Source of the DNA: Ceratorhiza oryzae-sativae
Taxonomy: Eukaryota > Basidiomycota > Agaricomycetes > Cantharellales > Ceratobasidiaceae
Direction of reading: 5' to 3'
DNA length: 64,000 nt
Assembly: GCA_030998015.1 (NCBI GenBank)
Contig: JARWMV010000241.1
Coordinates: forward strand, 372,001-436,000
The translations under genes were made by a program, and so were the position numbers. This document shows positions 36,077 through 48,115 of the stretch, one piece after another. The notes under the pieces were generated by a model, which did no database searches, had not been told where the DNA came from, and worked only from the letters and a program-made list of their open reading frames with translations. The first letter of the stretch is position 1, and every line of letters starts with the position of its first letter.

Positions 36077-36783
36077 AGGGTAAAACAGAGAGAAGCGGAT
36101 GATAAAGTCGCGCATCGTAGGATCTCTCAGGGGTCAATGGATCTAACTTTTTCGCTTGGATCCCGTGCGCCCTTGCTTGGACTGTTTCAGCAATTCTGGT
36201 GCTCTTTCAATGCCTTCTTCCATACAACCTTCCTTTCGTTTCTTTTTCAGTTAGTTTCCGCTATCTTGGCAGTTTGTCGGACATTCGTTGTCTCTTAAAA
36301 TTTTGGCTCCTTTAACCGTGGCATACAGCTGACATTGCAATGGATTAATGTGCCAACCCCCTTAATGTTGATCCTGCGTTTACCCCCCATGCTCACGGGA
36401 TGCTCTGCTACAAGCGCACATAATTTGGGGGGCACTGGAGGTAGTATACTTCGACGAAATGTACCTCTCTCGACCGAGGCCACAGGTAACTGGGTCCAAA
36501 TTGGTAGCCACAAACGTCACAGCCACCCGAACCATTAAAAAAAGGTCCCGTTCATGACCAAGCATTGAAGCCAGCGAGTCGCTTGGGTTATTTTCAAACC
36601 TGCAACGGCATTGTCTCTTGACTATATGCCCCACTCGGTGTCCCGCATAACCTGAATGAAACGTGGATGCCCGCGTCAAACTCTAATCTATGCGTGTCGT
36701 GCGTTCTACGAACAGAGAAACAAAGATCATCCCCCAATTAACCCTCGGTGTCTATCCTAGTCCAACCTGAAAACCGGTTTGCT
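36077..36783. other. Intergenic between convergent genes
   Basis: 3' regions of Egh16-like B and the desaturase. Short frames only. Confidence 0.6.
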
Positions 36784-38269
36784 TTACAAACGCTTTTGTT
36801 TTTGACCCTCGTCGTCGCTCGCATATCCTCTCTCTCCTGCTCCTTCCTTTTCCACCGTCTTCGCCGCCTTTGATTCCTTCGGTTGTCGTTTAACCCGGCT
36901 GTACAACCCTACGTCTTCATCGAAAATGAACCGATAGGTCAACATGGGCCAGCTTGGATGGCTGGGTAGGGTGTCGTAGAACTCCGGCGCGAGTGCTCGA
37001 AGAGCGGGTAGTCGGGTCCAGGGAACTGAGGGGAAGTCATGGTGCTCATTGTGATATCCAACCTAAGTGCATCCGATAAGCGAATGAACGAAAGGGAATC
37101 ATACGAAAGGACGTACGTTATAAGCCAATATGTTAACGGTCCGTAATAACTGTAGGTCTCCTGATCCAATCCATCCCAGATGTAGTGCTCCGCAATAAAA
37201 TGTGCTGCGCATGGGTGCAAGCTTCCTGCAAAGAAGCTAGACATGACCAAATACGCCAACGCGCGCCCGCCCAGCCAGTTGTAGAGCAAAACATCAAACA
37301 TCAGCTGGACGACAATATTGTAAAAGTGCCAGATGGTGGGTTGTTGGGAACGAATGAAGCCTGGTCGTAGGGCGTAGAAGAGGATTTGGAAGGTGCTATA
37401 AAATAGATAGGGTTAGAGATCATGGAGCAAGAGAGGGGGTCGGAGAGCTAACCAGAAGAATGCCTTTCCTGCTACGTTTTGCAGACAGATCATTTCAAGG
37501 CGCGAGGGAAGATCTGTGTCAATTCCATCCTCGCCTAGGTGCTTATGATGTTCAATGTGTATCTCTAAACATAATCAACTCAATTTAGTGTCGCACACAG
37601 AAACTGCGCGCGGGGAAGACCGACCTTGAATGTGATAGCATATGGAATCCCAATGGGCAGATTGGCAAACATGGCAAAGAGCTTGTTGGCCTTGACGCCC
37701 CTGAACGCCAAGTTGTGTGTGATCTCATGGACGGCAAGGAAGAGGTTGTGGTTGGCCGTTCCTCCAATCGCATACGCCGCGAGGATAAAAGGGAGCGAAA
37801 ACGGACTAGCATTGAGGACACGAACGAGATAATATGCTGTCAAGAGTTGGATGGACACTACGCCCAGAACGACCCATTTCGTAATAGGCTCGTAGCCCAT
37901 CAATTTTGTCACCTGTCAAGGAGAAAAAAACGCGTCAACGAATATGGCACGATTTGAGGCAATGTGACCGCAGTACCTCGGGATGGGCTTTGAGGATAGC
38001 CTGTCGGCGGGAGCGATGAGGCTCCTCTGTCATGAGCCAGAGAAAGTCCGAAGGATCATGAGGTGGACGAGGAATGGTTTTGTCTGCTTCGGTTGGTCGG
38101 ACGGTCTCTGTTCGACGTGGATGCGATGGCACTCTGCGCCCTTCGGAGAGGGATTCAGCACCACCAAATAGACTAAAGTCTGCGTTATGTTAGCGATTTT
38201 CCATATGCAAAGTGGGGCATAGGTACCTATGAGCGGCGCAGAAGAGGTGTTCGCCGCAGGAGAAATCAT
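36784..38269 (-). CDS. Sphingolipid delta-4 desaturase (dihydroceramide desaturase, DES1 type)
   Basis: ER membrane di-iron enzyme that introduces the 4,5 double bond into dihydroceramide, needed for glucosylceramide. The N-terminal Lipid_DES motif is present (PSDFLWLMTEEPHRSRRQAI, KAHPEV). Three His boxes: HNLFLAVHEITHNL, HIEHHKHLGEDG, and GYHNEHHDFP; the third ends before PALRALAPEFYDTLP. Exons about 38269..38227, 38179..37977, 37912..37625, 37562..37453, 37395..37113, 37062..36784 give 401 aa. Two joins are uneasy. Before box 2 the usual first AG would require one extra C (family expects FKRYH; I read FKIH). Before box 3 the consensus GTACGT donor is out of phase by one base, and only a poor GTCCTT donor keeps frame. 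Both may reflect one-base errors. The identification itself is secure. Confidence 0.9.
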
Positions 38270-38639
38270 TGTCGTCGTCGAGCTCCAACTTGGAAGGAAC
38301 CGCGCGACACACGTTTTGCCGATTTGGCATCCTGACATACGATTCCTGATTTCAGGGTTCGCTCCGGCGCTTATAGAGAAAGTCGGTTGAACCTCTGATC
38401 TCTGAGACTACATCCTCAAGAGCGCGGAGTGGAGGACACGTCTGGCGAGCCAAAAATGCTATATCATTTAAACTGACAAGATTTTTCAAGCGCTGCAGTA
38501 TCGAGTCATTCGAGGCCGAGGCGTGGTTCGAACTGTTGCAGCCATCGTTATCATCGACTCTAAGGATTTGGACATGATGAATTCTTCGTCTCGTTCACTT
38601 GATAACTGCTGCACTCGACATGAAATTTCTACCCAACTC

Positions 38640-39180
38640 CACATTGACGGGACGCTTCGCACCTACATTCCTCACCCTGGATGGCGGCGCCACTCTGCTC
38701 TGGTAGAACCGATGAGAACGTATGTGAAGGTCACCTGTGTTCTTCCACAGGCACAGGGGCTTTCGAATGGTATGACTTATTTTTATCTTTTTACAACTAC
38801 AAGCCAGATATTTCTCCTCGTAGAGGCCATGTACCAGCTTCTAAAATTCGGTTCGACACATCTGTGGTGCTTACCCATGGCAACACCAGTCCCCGGAACA
38901 TCATAATGTCTGACAGAGGTGTCGTATATATTACTTGCTGGGTATTGGTTGGATTTTGTCCTGTAGAACGATCATGCTGCTATAAGCTGGGAGTCGCAGG
39001 TGTTTGAACTGCCGTCATGATGGCGCCGCTAGATTGAGTTTATATCCGGTAAAAGAGAGGAACCGTCGATCCGAGCATACATCGATAGATAAAGTATCCA
39101 AGATTACACTCAGACATGGCGGTAAACTTTGGACGAGTGGCCGGGGCCGCTCAGCGGGTGCATTTATCCTAAGCAATACG
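38640..39180 (+). pseudogene. Aminoglycoside-phosphotransferase-like (APH) kinase relic
   Basis: A fragment of the fungal APH/choline-kinase-like family. It reads RFDTSVVLTHGNTSPRNIIM followed by SDRGVVYITCWVLVGFCP, matching the family's HGDLxPRNI...GxIDWExAGxxP block. The catalytic Asp of HGD is Asn and the second-metal IDW is TCW. Just downstream another frame has WESQVFE, and further on KREEPSIRAYID. Upstream fragments (CSSTGTGAFEWYDLFLSFY) also resemble the family. Several frame changes and stops are needed to connect them, so this is a dead copy, not a gene with one error. Confidence 0.65.
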
Positions 39181-39697
39181 CCTAACTCTCGGAGGTATGA
39201 GTAATCCGCGAATCATATGTGCAGTTAAAACCTTGTGAATAAAGAGTGTGGTTATGTAGAGTATGTACACAACTAGCTACTATCGATTTGAAAGGATGGG
39301 ATGAGGAGCGCGGGTCACTTATTAGACAAGAATAGAACGTCAAGCATCATTTTACCTAGACAAGTTTCTAATACACATAATTTACGCACTCGGCATCTAA
39401 TGCTCACCTCAGTGTCGACTTTTAAACCTGTACCTCTGCAACACCCATCTGCGTTCCACCACTTTCATATCAGTTCTTATTCCTCTGATGCTTCCCGCTG
39501 GGCCATACCCCCCCGACCTTGGTTCTCGCATCTTCGTCAAATTGACGCGATTAAGCTTTCTAGTCCACTATATGCGTATATTTGCCTTCAAGCATGTCCT
39601 GATTGAACCTATCAATGCTATTATTGATATTCCGTATAGCCGTAGGGGAACCCCAAATACGTATTGTGAACAAGACCCCCAATCTTCACTACACGCA
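39181..39697. other. Intergenic, nothing supported
   Basis: AT-rich; short frames only. Confidence 0.5.
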
Positions 39698-40269
39698 TCA
39701 TGGACATTGTAACTATGAGGTCCCATATTAAAGAGCAATAGGTTATAGGACAAGCAGCTACTCACATCAAAGCGACCTTGAATAACTGGCATAGGAAAAG
39801 CATCAGGATCTTTCTCGGCAAGTTCGGCGACTTTTTGAAGGAAGTATTCATGAGAACCAGCATCAACATATTTAGCCTGCTCAAAATCCGAGAGCACCAC
39901 CGAGCACCAGTAACGACAACCTGAACCAGATTCATCAAACTTGTATTGGTTGCGTTTGAGTACCAAGATCAGATCTATGAGGTTGCCCACGGTGGCGCCG
40001 CCAGCGGCAGGAATGGGGATGGTCACTGTCGTACCCGTGGCGGATTCCGAGTCGACCGAGTCGATTAGGAGCACACCAGAGCGAAGGTCAGCGCCACCTG
40101 GGACAAGATTAAGTATAACCGTTTTGTTGACCGCATGCGTTCTCAAAAACAGTCGCCAGTGGAGTCGAGTAGATTCGGGAATGGGTGTACCGGTCAGCGC
40201 AATGGTCTGAACCAGATTGTCACGATCTGACTTCTTGAACTCTTTGTCCATTATGGCATAGCTAGACAT
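39698..40269 (-). CDS. DUF7770-like protein
   Basis: Small cytosolic protein of unknown function. ATG at 40269 (MSSYAIMDKEFKKSDRDNLV). The body contains STRLHWRLFLRTHAVNKTVI, then LRSGVLLIDSV, TVGNLIDLILVLKRNQYKFD, GSGCRYWCSVVLSDFEQAKY and DPDAFPMPVIQGRFD. The pattern HWRLFL ... GNxxDL ... GCRYWCxxVLxDxE is what I recall from the fungal DUF7770 family; I cannot confirm it here. A GTGAGT..TAG intron (39765..39713) leads to a five-codon last exon, giving 172 aa; read through, the first exon frame stays open to 39568 with an unlikely tail. No signal peptide or membrane segment. Confidence 0.65.
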
Positions 40270-41133
40270 CGTAGAAAGTTGTATGATCCCTGTAGTTTAT
40301 CCTATGAAAGTGGTTTGGATGCGGCGGTATGATGTAACTTTCAACAGAACGAGGGGTGCAATATGCTACAGCAATGGCAACTCGTTTATATAAGTTATTG
40401 GGGTTAACAGAATTCCATAAAAAACCTGACTCACACAGCGCACCGAGCAGTGCTGTGTCCGAGTTTCTCGGCCAGAAGTCGATGTGCTAGCAGGAACCGA
40501 TTAAGCCAAACGAGCGCCCGTAGCACATGCTAATTCGATCTAGCAAATCAGCTTTTAGCCGGGCTTAAAAGCAGCAATCCAGGGGGGTTAGCATTGGGTA
40601 TGATTTTTGGATAGCTCATCAGCGTCCCACGGATAATTATTCAAGCTACTGAGCGGTTCTCATCAGGAGAGACTGTCCTCGGCGGAGGTAAATGGTAGTG
40701 GCAGCGCACCAGTTCAGTGTGACCCAGTCCTGGTACCCAACCGACACACAGAAATAGACATGTCGCCGTTACATTAAATTCTCTACAAATCCCGTCCTAC
40801 TCCTCATTCCCCGTGCATCGAGCGGCTTTGGCGTGTCCCGGCCTCGCCTTTGCCCAGAACGGTTATCGACTGGCGCCTTGGCTGAGGGCGTTGAGAATCC
40901 ATTTAAGCCCCCAAATATGTATGTATAGAAGCAATAGGAACAAGAGACGTGGCATAGCAAGCTTCTCCCAGCGAACCTCACAATTGTCTTGTGCCTCAGA
41001 ACCACAGCCATGGCGTTCTGAGCGTTTGGCATGTCTGACCGAAGGGTCCCTGATTCCAGGGTCCGGCGAGCGCTTAGTGAGGCGTAGGTCTGAGCTCATC
41101 TCGGATCCTCGTCCTCTTGCATCTGACGACGAC
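40270..41133. other. Divergent promoter region (DUF7770-like / deubiquitinase)
   Basis: Upstream of two divergent genes. No further gene supported. Confidence 0.5.
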
Positions 41134-44100
41134 ATGGGCAAAAAGGCAGAAAAGGAGCTCGCTGCACGTCGCAAGGCGTACTTTGACCGCTACGGGCCCA
41201 GCCAAGTTCCGATCCAGCCTGGTGTGTCGCTCCCGCCAGGCTTCGTCAATCTGGGCAACAGCTGCTTTCTCAACTCGACGCTCCAGTCGGTCAGTTTGCC
41301 CAGCTCATCCAGGCGATATATGCTCACGGATACAACGATGGCAGCTAACAGCGACACCCTATTGCATGCCCTGCTTACGTTCACGCCACCGCCTGACCTC
41401 GAACATGAGCAAAACATATACCCAGCTCGAAGTCCAGCGATGACCAACGCACGTGGGCCGCCCGGCGTTCGCAAAGATTGGGAAGGTGGTATGCCCATAT
41501 GCGATGCGTTTCTTAGGTTTGAAGACGAGGCGATTGGGGCGCGGCAGGTTGGGAAGAGCAGCCTCAGCCCACGGTATGTTTACTCTAGCTTGACAAATGT
41601 CGAGATGGCTGGCTGACATGTAGTGGGTAGGGAGTTGCTTTATCAGATTGGGGCCAAATATGATCAGTATGCCAGTGTGCGTCACTCTTCATCGTTGATG
41701 CTGCGGGTTTGCGCTGAGCTGCGGTGTGTGTGGAACAGTACCGACAACAAGACGCGCACGAACTCCTCCGACACCTTCTCGACGGCATGAGAATGGAAGA
41801 GATGGATGTGCGTGCCTCTCTGCTTCTCGGTTCCTTTTGACAGACAGTTGTCCAGATCATCAAGAAACGAAACCCGCCACCGCCCCCAAAATCCAAATCC
41901 AAGTCGAGACGCTCTCGACCTCCATCTCCTGCTCCCCCATCCGTCTCGTCAACATCTGTTCCTGCCCAGAGTGATGCTGTCAAACCTACTCCACCGGACG
42001 ACCCTGGGGCGGCGATCCCTGACGATCCGCTAACTCCATTTGCGGATATGGTTTTTGGTGGAACTTTGGCGTCTATACTGGTCTGCGAGGGGTGTAAACA
42101 TGTAAGTCGATCCGCTTTGTCCCCTATCCACTGCGTTTTTCTCTTCTCGCTCATCATACGTTTTTATTGCCCGAGGCCGGATTTATCTTCTCCATTTTGT
42201 CCTATCTCCGAACATTCTCCATCAGCTAACTCGACCAATCCTGACAGATTTCTCATACTTACGAAGACTTTATGGACCTTTCGCTGAGCATTAAACCCGA
42301 AGATGCGCGGGAAAGAAAGGTAATCAAGAATCTATGACCAACCAACGTCTAACTTAGATAATTAAATATGCTCTTCTATTTTTAATTTAGAGGGACAAAT
42401 TCAAGTTTTTCCGGAAATTCCAACGAAGTACCACCCCCCTTCCGGCTCGCACACCGCCCCCTACAATGGTATCTGTACCATTTCCAAGCACCGAGGTTGA
42501 TAGCGCGGTTGACGTGTCGAGCGCTGTGCATGTCAACGGAGATAGCAGCAGCCGACCCGGGACGGCCATGGGGAGGAATATGTCTGGGGGGACGGGTATG
42601 GTCTCCTCTCCTTCAATGGGTGTATTGGATGGGGAGTCCCTAGTGTGAGTTGTTCTACCATCCTGCTATTTCAACCAACTCAGGCTTTTCTTAGACCCAG
42701 CCCCGCGCACGTGTGTCCTCAGTTCAGATATCCACCGAGGATGGACACGATCATGAGGAAGTTAGTGGGATGGCCCGGCTCGGCCGGAGGGTTTCATTAC
42801 AGGGATGGAAGAAGAAGGATAAGGATAAAAGCAAAGAGCGGGAGAGAGCCAAGAGCCAAGAGAGGACAGATGACGAAAGGGAAAAGGATAAGAAAATAAA
42901 GAGTCGACCCGGGAGCCCAATCCCCGCACCACTTGGACTTGGCCTTGAGACGAACGCCAGTGAGTAGTTTCGGGTTGGATCAACCGTTTGGTCTTATTGG
43001 ATATATTCTATAGGTTCGGCGCCCGTGTCACGCTCGCAATCACCATCCCGGAAGAACGAGGCTGCGTATCTTAGGAGAGTTTTGGCTGACGTCGGCGCTC
43101 CACCAGCAAACCCCCTAGCGATGCTGAAAGGCGCTGCGACCGATGGATTACACATACTTAAAGGTGGGCTACCCATTTGGCTTGTAATTGATGTCCTTAG
43201 TCGTTTTTTCGTAGACCCATTCGCGCGCCCGTCAATGGACGACGTCTGGCTCAAGCTCAGCTCAGGGCGGGGCAGCGTTCAGGATGCTCTCCGGAGTTTT
43301 ACGGCTGTGGAAGTACTCGAGGGTGACAATGCGTTTGCGTGTCGAAGGTGTTGGAAGGTTGCGCATGGCCTTCCGATTGGACGAGGGCGCAAGGCAGCAG
43401 CAGCGGCACCTGCGGGTATGAATGGCGTCAAGGGCAACCAATTGAGCAAAGAATCCGTCGCAGCCTCTTCCTCAGCCTCGTATGATTCAGACTCTGGCTC
43501 TGAATCGGATTCGGAGCCGTCAAGTTCGGATGATGATGATTCGCTCTTGCCTCCTCCTCCGATAGGTGCTATCCCGCTTCGTCCAGCTTCGGTGGGTGGG
43601 ATAGGAGCTGAACCCGAGCAATGGGCTCGGGATATCGTCTTGCCCCGCCCAAGTTCGGTGCCAATGGTTGACGAACGAGATCATCGAGATCTCGATCTAG
43701 ACAGCAGGCCGCCAATACCGACGATCGAGATGACCTCGCCTGATGCCGAGCGCGCGAAACCGTTCCCTGCGAGCCCACCTCCGATGGCCCGTACAGCGAC
43801 TCAAGCGTCGGCCGAGACAAGCTCATCAGCAGCATCAAACGGGATTGCTGCCCCCATCCCGCGTTCCCCAATCACGTTGCGCTCGAATCCTTTGTCTGTG
43901 AATAACAATGGGGCCTTGACGGCTGTTCCACGCTCGCAGCAATACATCCATCGACGTGCGCTCAAACGATACTTGATTGCTACTCCGCCACCAGTGTTGG
44001 TCATCCACCTCAAGCGTTTCCAACAAGTAGCCGGTGCAGGAACGTTGTTGTTCGGGAATCTGCGCAAGCTGGACGATTTTGTGGCATTCCCAGAGATATT

Positions 44101-44582
44101 AGATATCGCGCCATTTGTGGCTCCGAACCGAGAAGAATATGGAATGGGAAGGGCGAGAAAGGCTGGGGGTACCGAGGCTGGAACGAGGTCTAACGGAAAA
44201 GCCGTAGGGTGGTTTAGCAAGAAGGAGAAGGAAAAGGCGGTCAAATACCGGCTGTATGCGGTGGTTGTGCATAGTGGGTCAATGGTAAGTTGAGCCTTGT
44301 TCGCCGTGCCAAATCTAAATTTGATTGGTTGTGTAGCTTGGTGGACACTATATCGCATACATTGCGCTTCCGGCGATGCCGCCCGTTACTCCCGAGGGCG
44401 AAGACGCACCCACCACGCCCGAAGATCCAACGACACCGAAAGCTCCTGAATCCAAAGAAGGAAAGGCCAAGGATCAACGTCAGTGGGTGTACATCAGCGA
44501 TACTACCGTCCGGCCTGTCTCGTTTGAAGAGGTATCTAAAGCCAAGGCGTATCTTTGTTTCTATGAGCGATTCTATGACTAG
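41134..44582 (+). CDS. Ubiquitin-specific protease, USP16/45 type
   Basis: Cysteine protease that removes ubiquitin. ATG at 41134 (MGKKAEKELAARRKAYFDRY). Cys box: PPGFVNLGNSCFLNSTLQS (Cys catalytic; Asn/Gly of the oxyanion region present). QQD box after an intron: KYDQYASYRQQDAHELLRHL, then LDGMRMEEMD, characteristic of USP16/45. A CEGCKHISHTYEDFMDLSL finger and a CRRCWK pair are probable zinc sites. The middle (42900-43960) is a long charged, Ser/Asp-rich insertion. His box: LGGHYIAYIALP, then QWVYISDTTVRPVSFEEV. About nine introns; GT-AG joins at 41573/41631, 41676/41739 and others keep phase. One 51-bp in-frame segment (about 43163-43213) is probably an intron. The C-terminus YLCFYERFYD is typical of the family. 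Confidence 0.9.
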
Positions 44583-46851
44583 ACTCGCCCATTTAGCGTG
44601 GACAATTGATTTATAACTTATTCATCTGACCAAGGGCGTTGTTGATCGTGCACTAATTTAGAAATGAATATATGGATTGCGCATTTTAGCGTTGTGCAGC
44701 CGTCTAGGCGTGGTTTGGCTCTAAACCACCATGGCGTCTGAAGGCACTATGATCTGTGTTGTTACCTCACTCCAATCTAGGTTTCCTACACTTCAGTGCG
44801 TTTGACCGTACATATAAAGCGGGCTGGAATCAGATAGGCAGTGCATTTCAGAGGGGTAAAGCTACGACATGATAGTGGTGGGTGGGTATGGCCTTCCCAG
44901 AAGCCTCGTCCAAGTCCCATTATTAAGAAGCTGGACGATGCGGTGTGTATTTTTTTTTGAGATTTAAAGAACTAGCTATATGCAACCAGAAAGGTGGAGG
45001 CGTTTCCGGTGATTTGGTTCCTCAGTTCCCACAACTTTTTCGAGGAAAATATCATGACTTGGGTCATGGGCTCATGATTGAGCGGCTTGGTATCTCTAGA
45101 TTACTCCTTGCTACGTATGGGATGAATATTTACATGCTCAATGCAGTGATGAGAGGCCACAGAGGACCAAGGCTTCGAACTTGTTGATCCAGAGATCAAA
45201 TTACCAGGACATTGGGTGTGGCTCTGAATTATAGGTTCAAAAATGCACGGTTCTCGACCTCGGTTTATCAAGGCAAACAAGTCTGATAAGAAGCAACTAG
45301 AAATGATATCTACCGAGTTATCGATACAAGACGTGATTTGTGGACGAGATATCAGCAGTTTTTTAATCAGCCTTCGTCGCCTGGTTGAACCAAACGTCCA
45401 ACGGGTGCCTGATGAGGTCGGGATGTTCGCTATCAGAATTGATAGGTAGGAAAGAGGCAATGAGATGAAATAGGTGGTGTGACAGTTGTGAGCATGTTGG
45501 ATTCGACCTCGGCTAGCTGTGATCCGCATATACGAACACTTCTGCAATGGTTGAAATCCTGTAGTATAACCGTCAGGGATAGGCTCTGCGGATTCATTGA
45601 ATCCATAATGAGCCGTCCCTAGCATCAATATGTGAGCAAGAATCCTGGGTAAAAGCTTGCTGGTCGGAGATGGCGAAATTGACTGGTTTCTCAAGGCGGT
45701 GAGTCCAATATGCGAATGCTGGGTGTTGAGCTTGGGATCTACTGTGAGTAGCGCAACATCAAATCCGACGCTTCAGATTGAACAGTTCGGGTCCCAGAAG
45801 TAGATGGCTTCGATAATGGCAGAAACCCAGAAGCATACTTGGAGCCGCCCGGAGAGCTGCGGGCCATTGGCATTCCATTCGTCAAGAGCCGACTCGATGG
45901 AATCATGCCGCGCTGGGTTTGGAGGGGAGACGATATCAATCTGGATAAATAATCAACATAATATAGGCATAAATTTTGTCCAACGTGGGGGCTGTCTTCG
46001 TGCAAGACAGGGTTTGGGTTGTTCTCGCCAAACGAGTACTATAGGAGCAACACCGAGGTGACAGACGGCCGCAAGGTCCAGTTCATCACGTGCTTCGCCT
46101 TTTTGTGCTGCCGATCCCGTTCGAAGACTTGGTTCTCGTCCCCTACCGCCTGGAGAAGACGTTACGTAGAGAAAGTACCCCTTACAAAAAAATTTCTATG
46201 GCATCGCTTGTGTTTCGCGTGCAGCCTTCCGGCCCAAATGCGCGGAGCGATCTGCCAGGCAGGCGCGAGAAATTGCGAGCGCGCTCTCTCGAGGTTTGAG
46301 AGCAGTCGGCAGGTGATACGCGCTCCTCGATCACGACCCGGAGTTCTGGTCAATGGTGGCACTTCCACGTGATCGCACGCCCTCGGATATGAACACCTTG
46401 GGTAATATTTTTCAGATATTTCGGTCCTCCCCGAGTTTTTATACTCACCTAGAACCCATCCCTGCATCCTCCAGACCTCTCTTTCCCTGAGACATTGTAC
46501 TACACGCCTCACCCGCCGCCGCTTGTGCCATCCTTACTGCGTGGCTATGCCTCTGAGATGGTGTGGTGGCGTCCTTCGTCTCAGAGAGTCCCGTGCTGAG
46601 GGTTAGGAGTCGAATGACTAATTATTATGGATTCATAATACGCCTTAGGCGGGCATATCTTCCAGCAGGTTGTGTCTGGTTTGGCGTTTATGCGGAGCCG
46701 TAAAGGGTTAGTCTAATTTGAGGCGGATCGGTAATCTAAGAATTACTTTGTGTGGACACCTAGTTCTGGACCTAGGGTGTTTGCGTAACCAAATTGTAGA
46801 CAAGGTAAGGCTTTGCCAATTTAATGAGTCGAGGCCATGCAACCATTATAG
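44583..46851. other. Intergenic, possible coding relic near 45780-46060
   Basis: No intact gene. On the plus strand 45790-45950 reads VPEVDGFDNGRNPEAYLEPP then GELRAIGIPFVKSRLDGIMP before stops, and FGLFSPNEYYRSN follows near 46012. This looks protein-like but I cannot name it. The rest is unremarkable. Confidence 0.3.
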
Positions 46852-48115
46852 TCATATCTTTAAAGCGTAAGTACACCATAGTTTGCCTAACACGCATTTA
46901 TCGTGTTGTTTCAGCTCAGCGATCGCATCCTCGATCGCTTTTTTGGCCGCTTCATCTGTCTCTGTTATATCCTGTGATTACTCTGGTACCACGGAGAGAC
47001 ATCGAAGTAAACTGAACTACAAATGTGGCGATAGTAGGATCCAACTGATTAGCACAGGGGAATCCCGCGTGGGGATAATAAGGAAACGTCTTCACTACCG
47101 ATTGGACTTGTTCAAATCCAGTCAACCTGTTTGACTCACAACCCCACAGGTACGAGCCAGGTATGAGCAATCCAGGTATCTTGGTGCAAATCTCCGCGTC
47201 AACCCCTGAATGAGAAACTCGTTTTTGCACGAGATCCATATAATGGCAAGTGTCTGGGTGAGTGTTTTTTGATATAATGTTTCCGCTGTGCGAATCCCAC
47301 ATCTTTATATCGAAATCCAAGATATGGATTAGCCCCCCAGGACGGAGGACTCGGTGAACTTCACGTAGTAATGCACCGTAGTCTTTAATCTAGACATCAC
47401 CATCCATACAGACAAACTAAGCCTGGATCGTGAACACAGAGCGAAGCAATAACTGACCATAACAGCAAGGCTATTTATGAACACGATGTCTTGCGAATCA
47501 TCTTCAAGCAGCAGTCCCTTGGTAAAGTCATAAACCTCGAAGACCACATTTCGACGTGGAACGTGAGGCGTGACTGGTGCAAGATCTAAGGAGCGGAACT
47601 GGACATGCGGGAACGTAGTCGCTATAGGTTGTATCCTATAAGTAGTGGGCTAGGCACTAATGCACTTAGGACAAATATTCAAAAAACCAACCATGTACCA
47701 CTTCTCGTTCCTAACTCTAATACTTGTTGTGTTCTCTCAGTTCTCGGGCTAAGAAACTCGTTGACTGGCCCAAGATAGTCTCCGCCCAATACCCATTTGC
47801 AGAGAATATATCGAAGGATATGTAACCGAATATTATCAGGAGGGACCCATGGGGCAGTATTGTCACTTGCAAACTGGAGCGCCCCGTTGTGGTTTGTAAA
47901 ATAACCTTGAATTGTCAGTGGTTCAAACGATGTAGCTGTGTATAAAGGTGCTAAATTAGCCTACCCGAAACCGCATCCGATTGAATAGTCGTCCCAGACG
48001 CTACTGACTCAGTTTCAGACTGGATTGTCGATGGCTCGTTCGACGAATTTGGGTTGGGTACGACGTGATATACCACTGAGCCGGTCTCGGGATCATAGTA
48101 TTCGAAGGTGCACAT
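46852..48115 (-). CDS. SAM-dependent methyltransferase 1 of a tandem trio (frame broken once)
   Basis: Class I methyltransferase of unknown substrate. The N-terminal signature MCTFEYYDPETGSVVYHVVP is shared by all three copies, then a linker, then WVPPDNIRLHILRYILCKWV, SAM motif I QVLELGTRSGTW, FPHVQFRSLDLAPVTPHVPR, DDSQDIVFINSLAVM and LLREVHRVLRPGGLIHILDF. Introns are about 50-65 bp and in phase, including GGAACATG|GT. The C-terminus breaks near 46971: the frame gives GTRVITGYNRDR then stop, while the next frame carries TDEAAKKAIEDAIAELKQ and ends WCTYALKI, matching copies 2 and 3. An extra G in GG would explain it. The substrate could be a small molecule or protein; there is no biosynthetic cluster around it. 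Confidence 0.8.
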
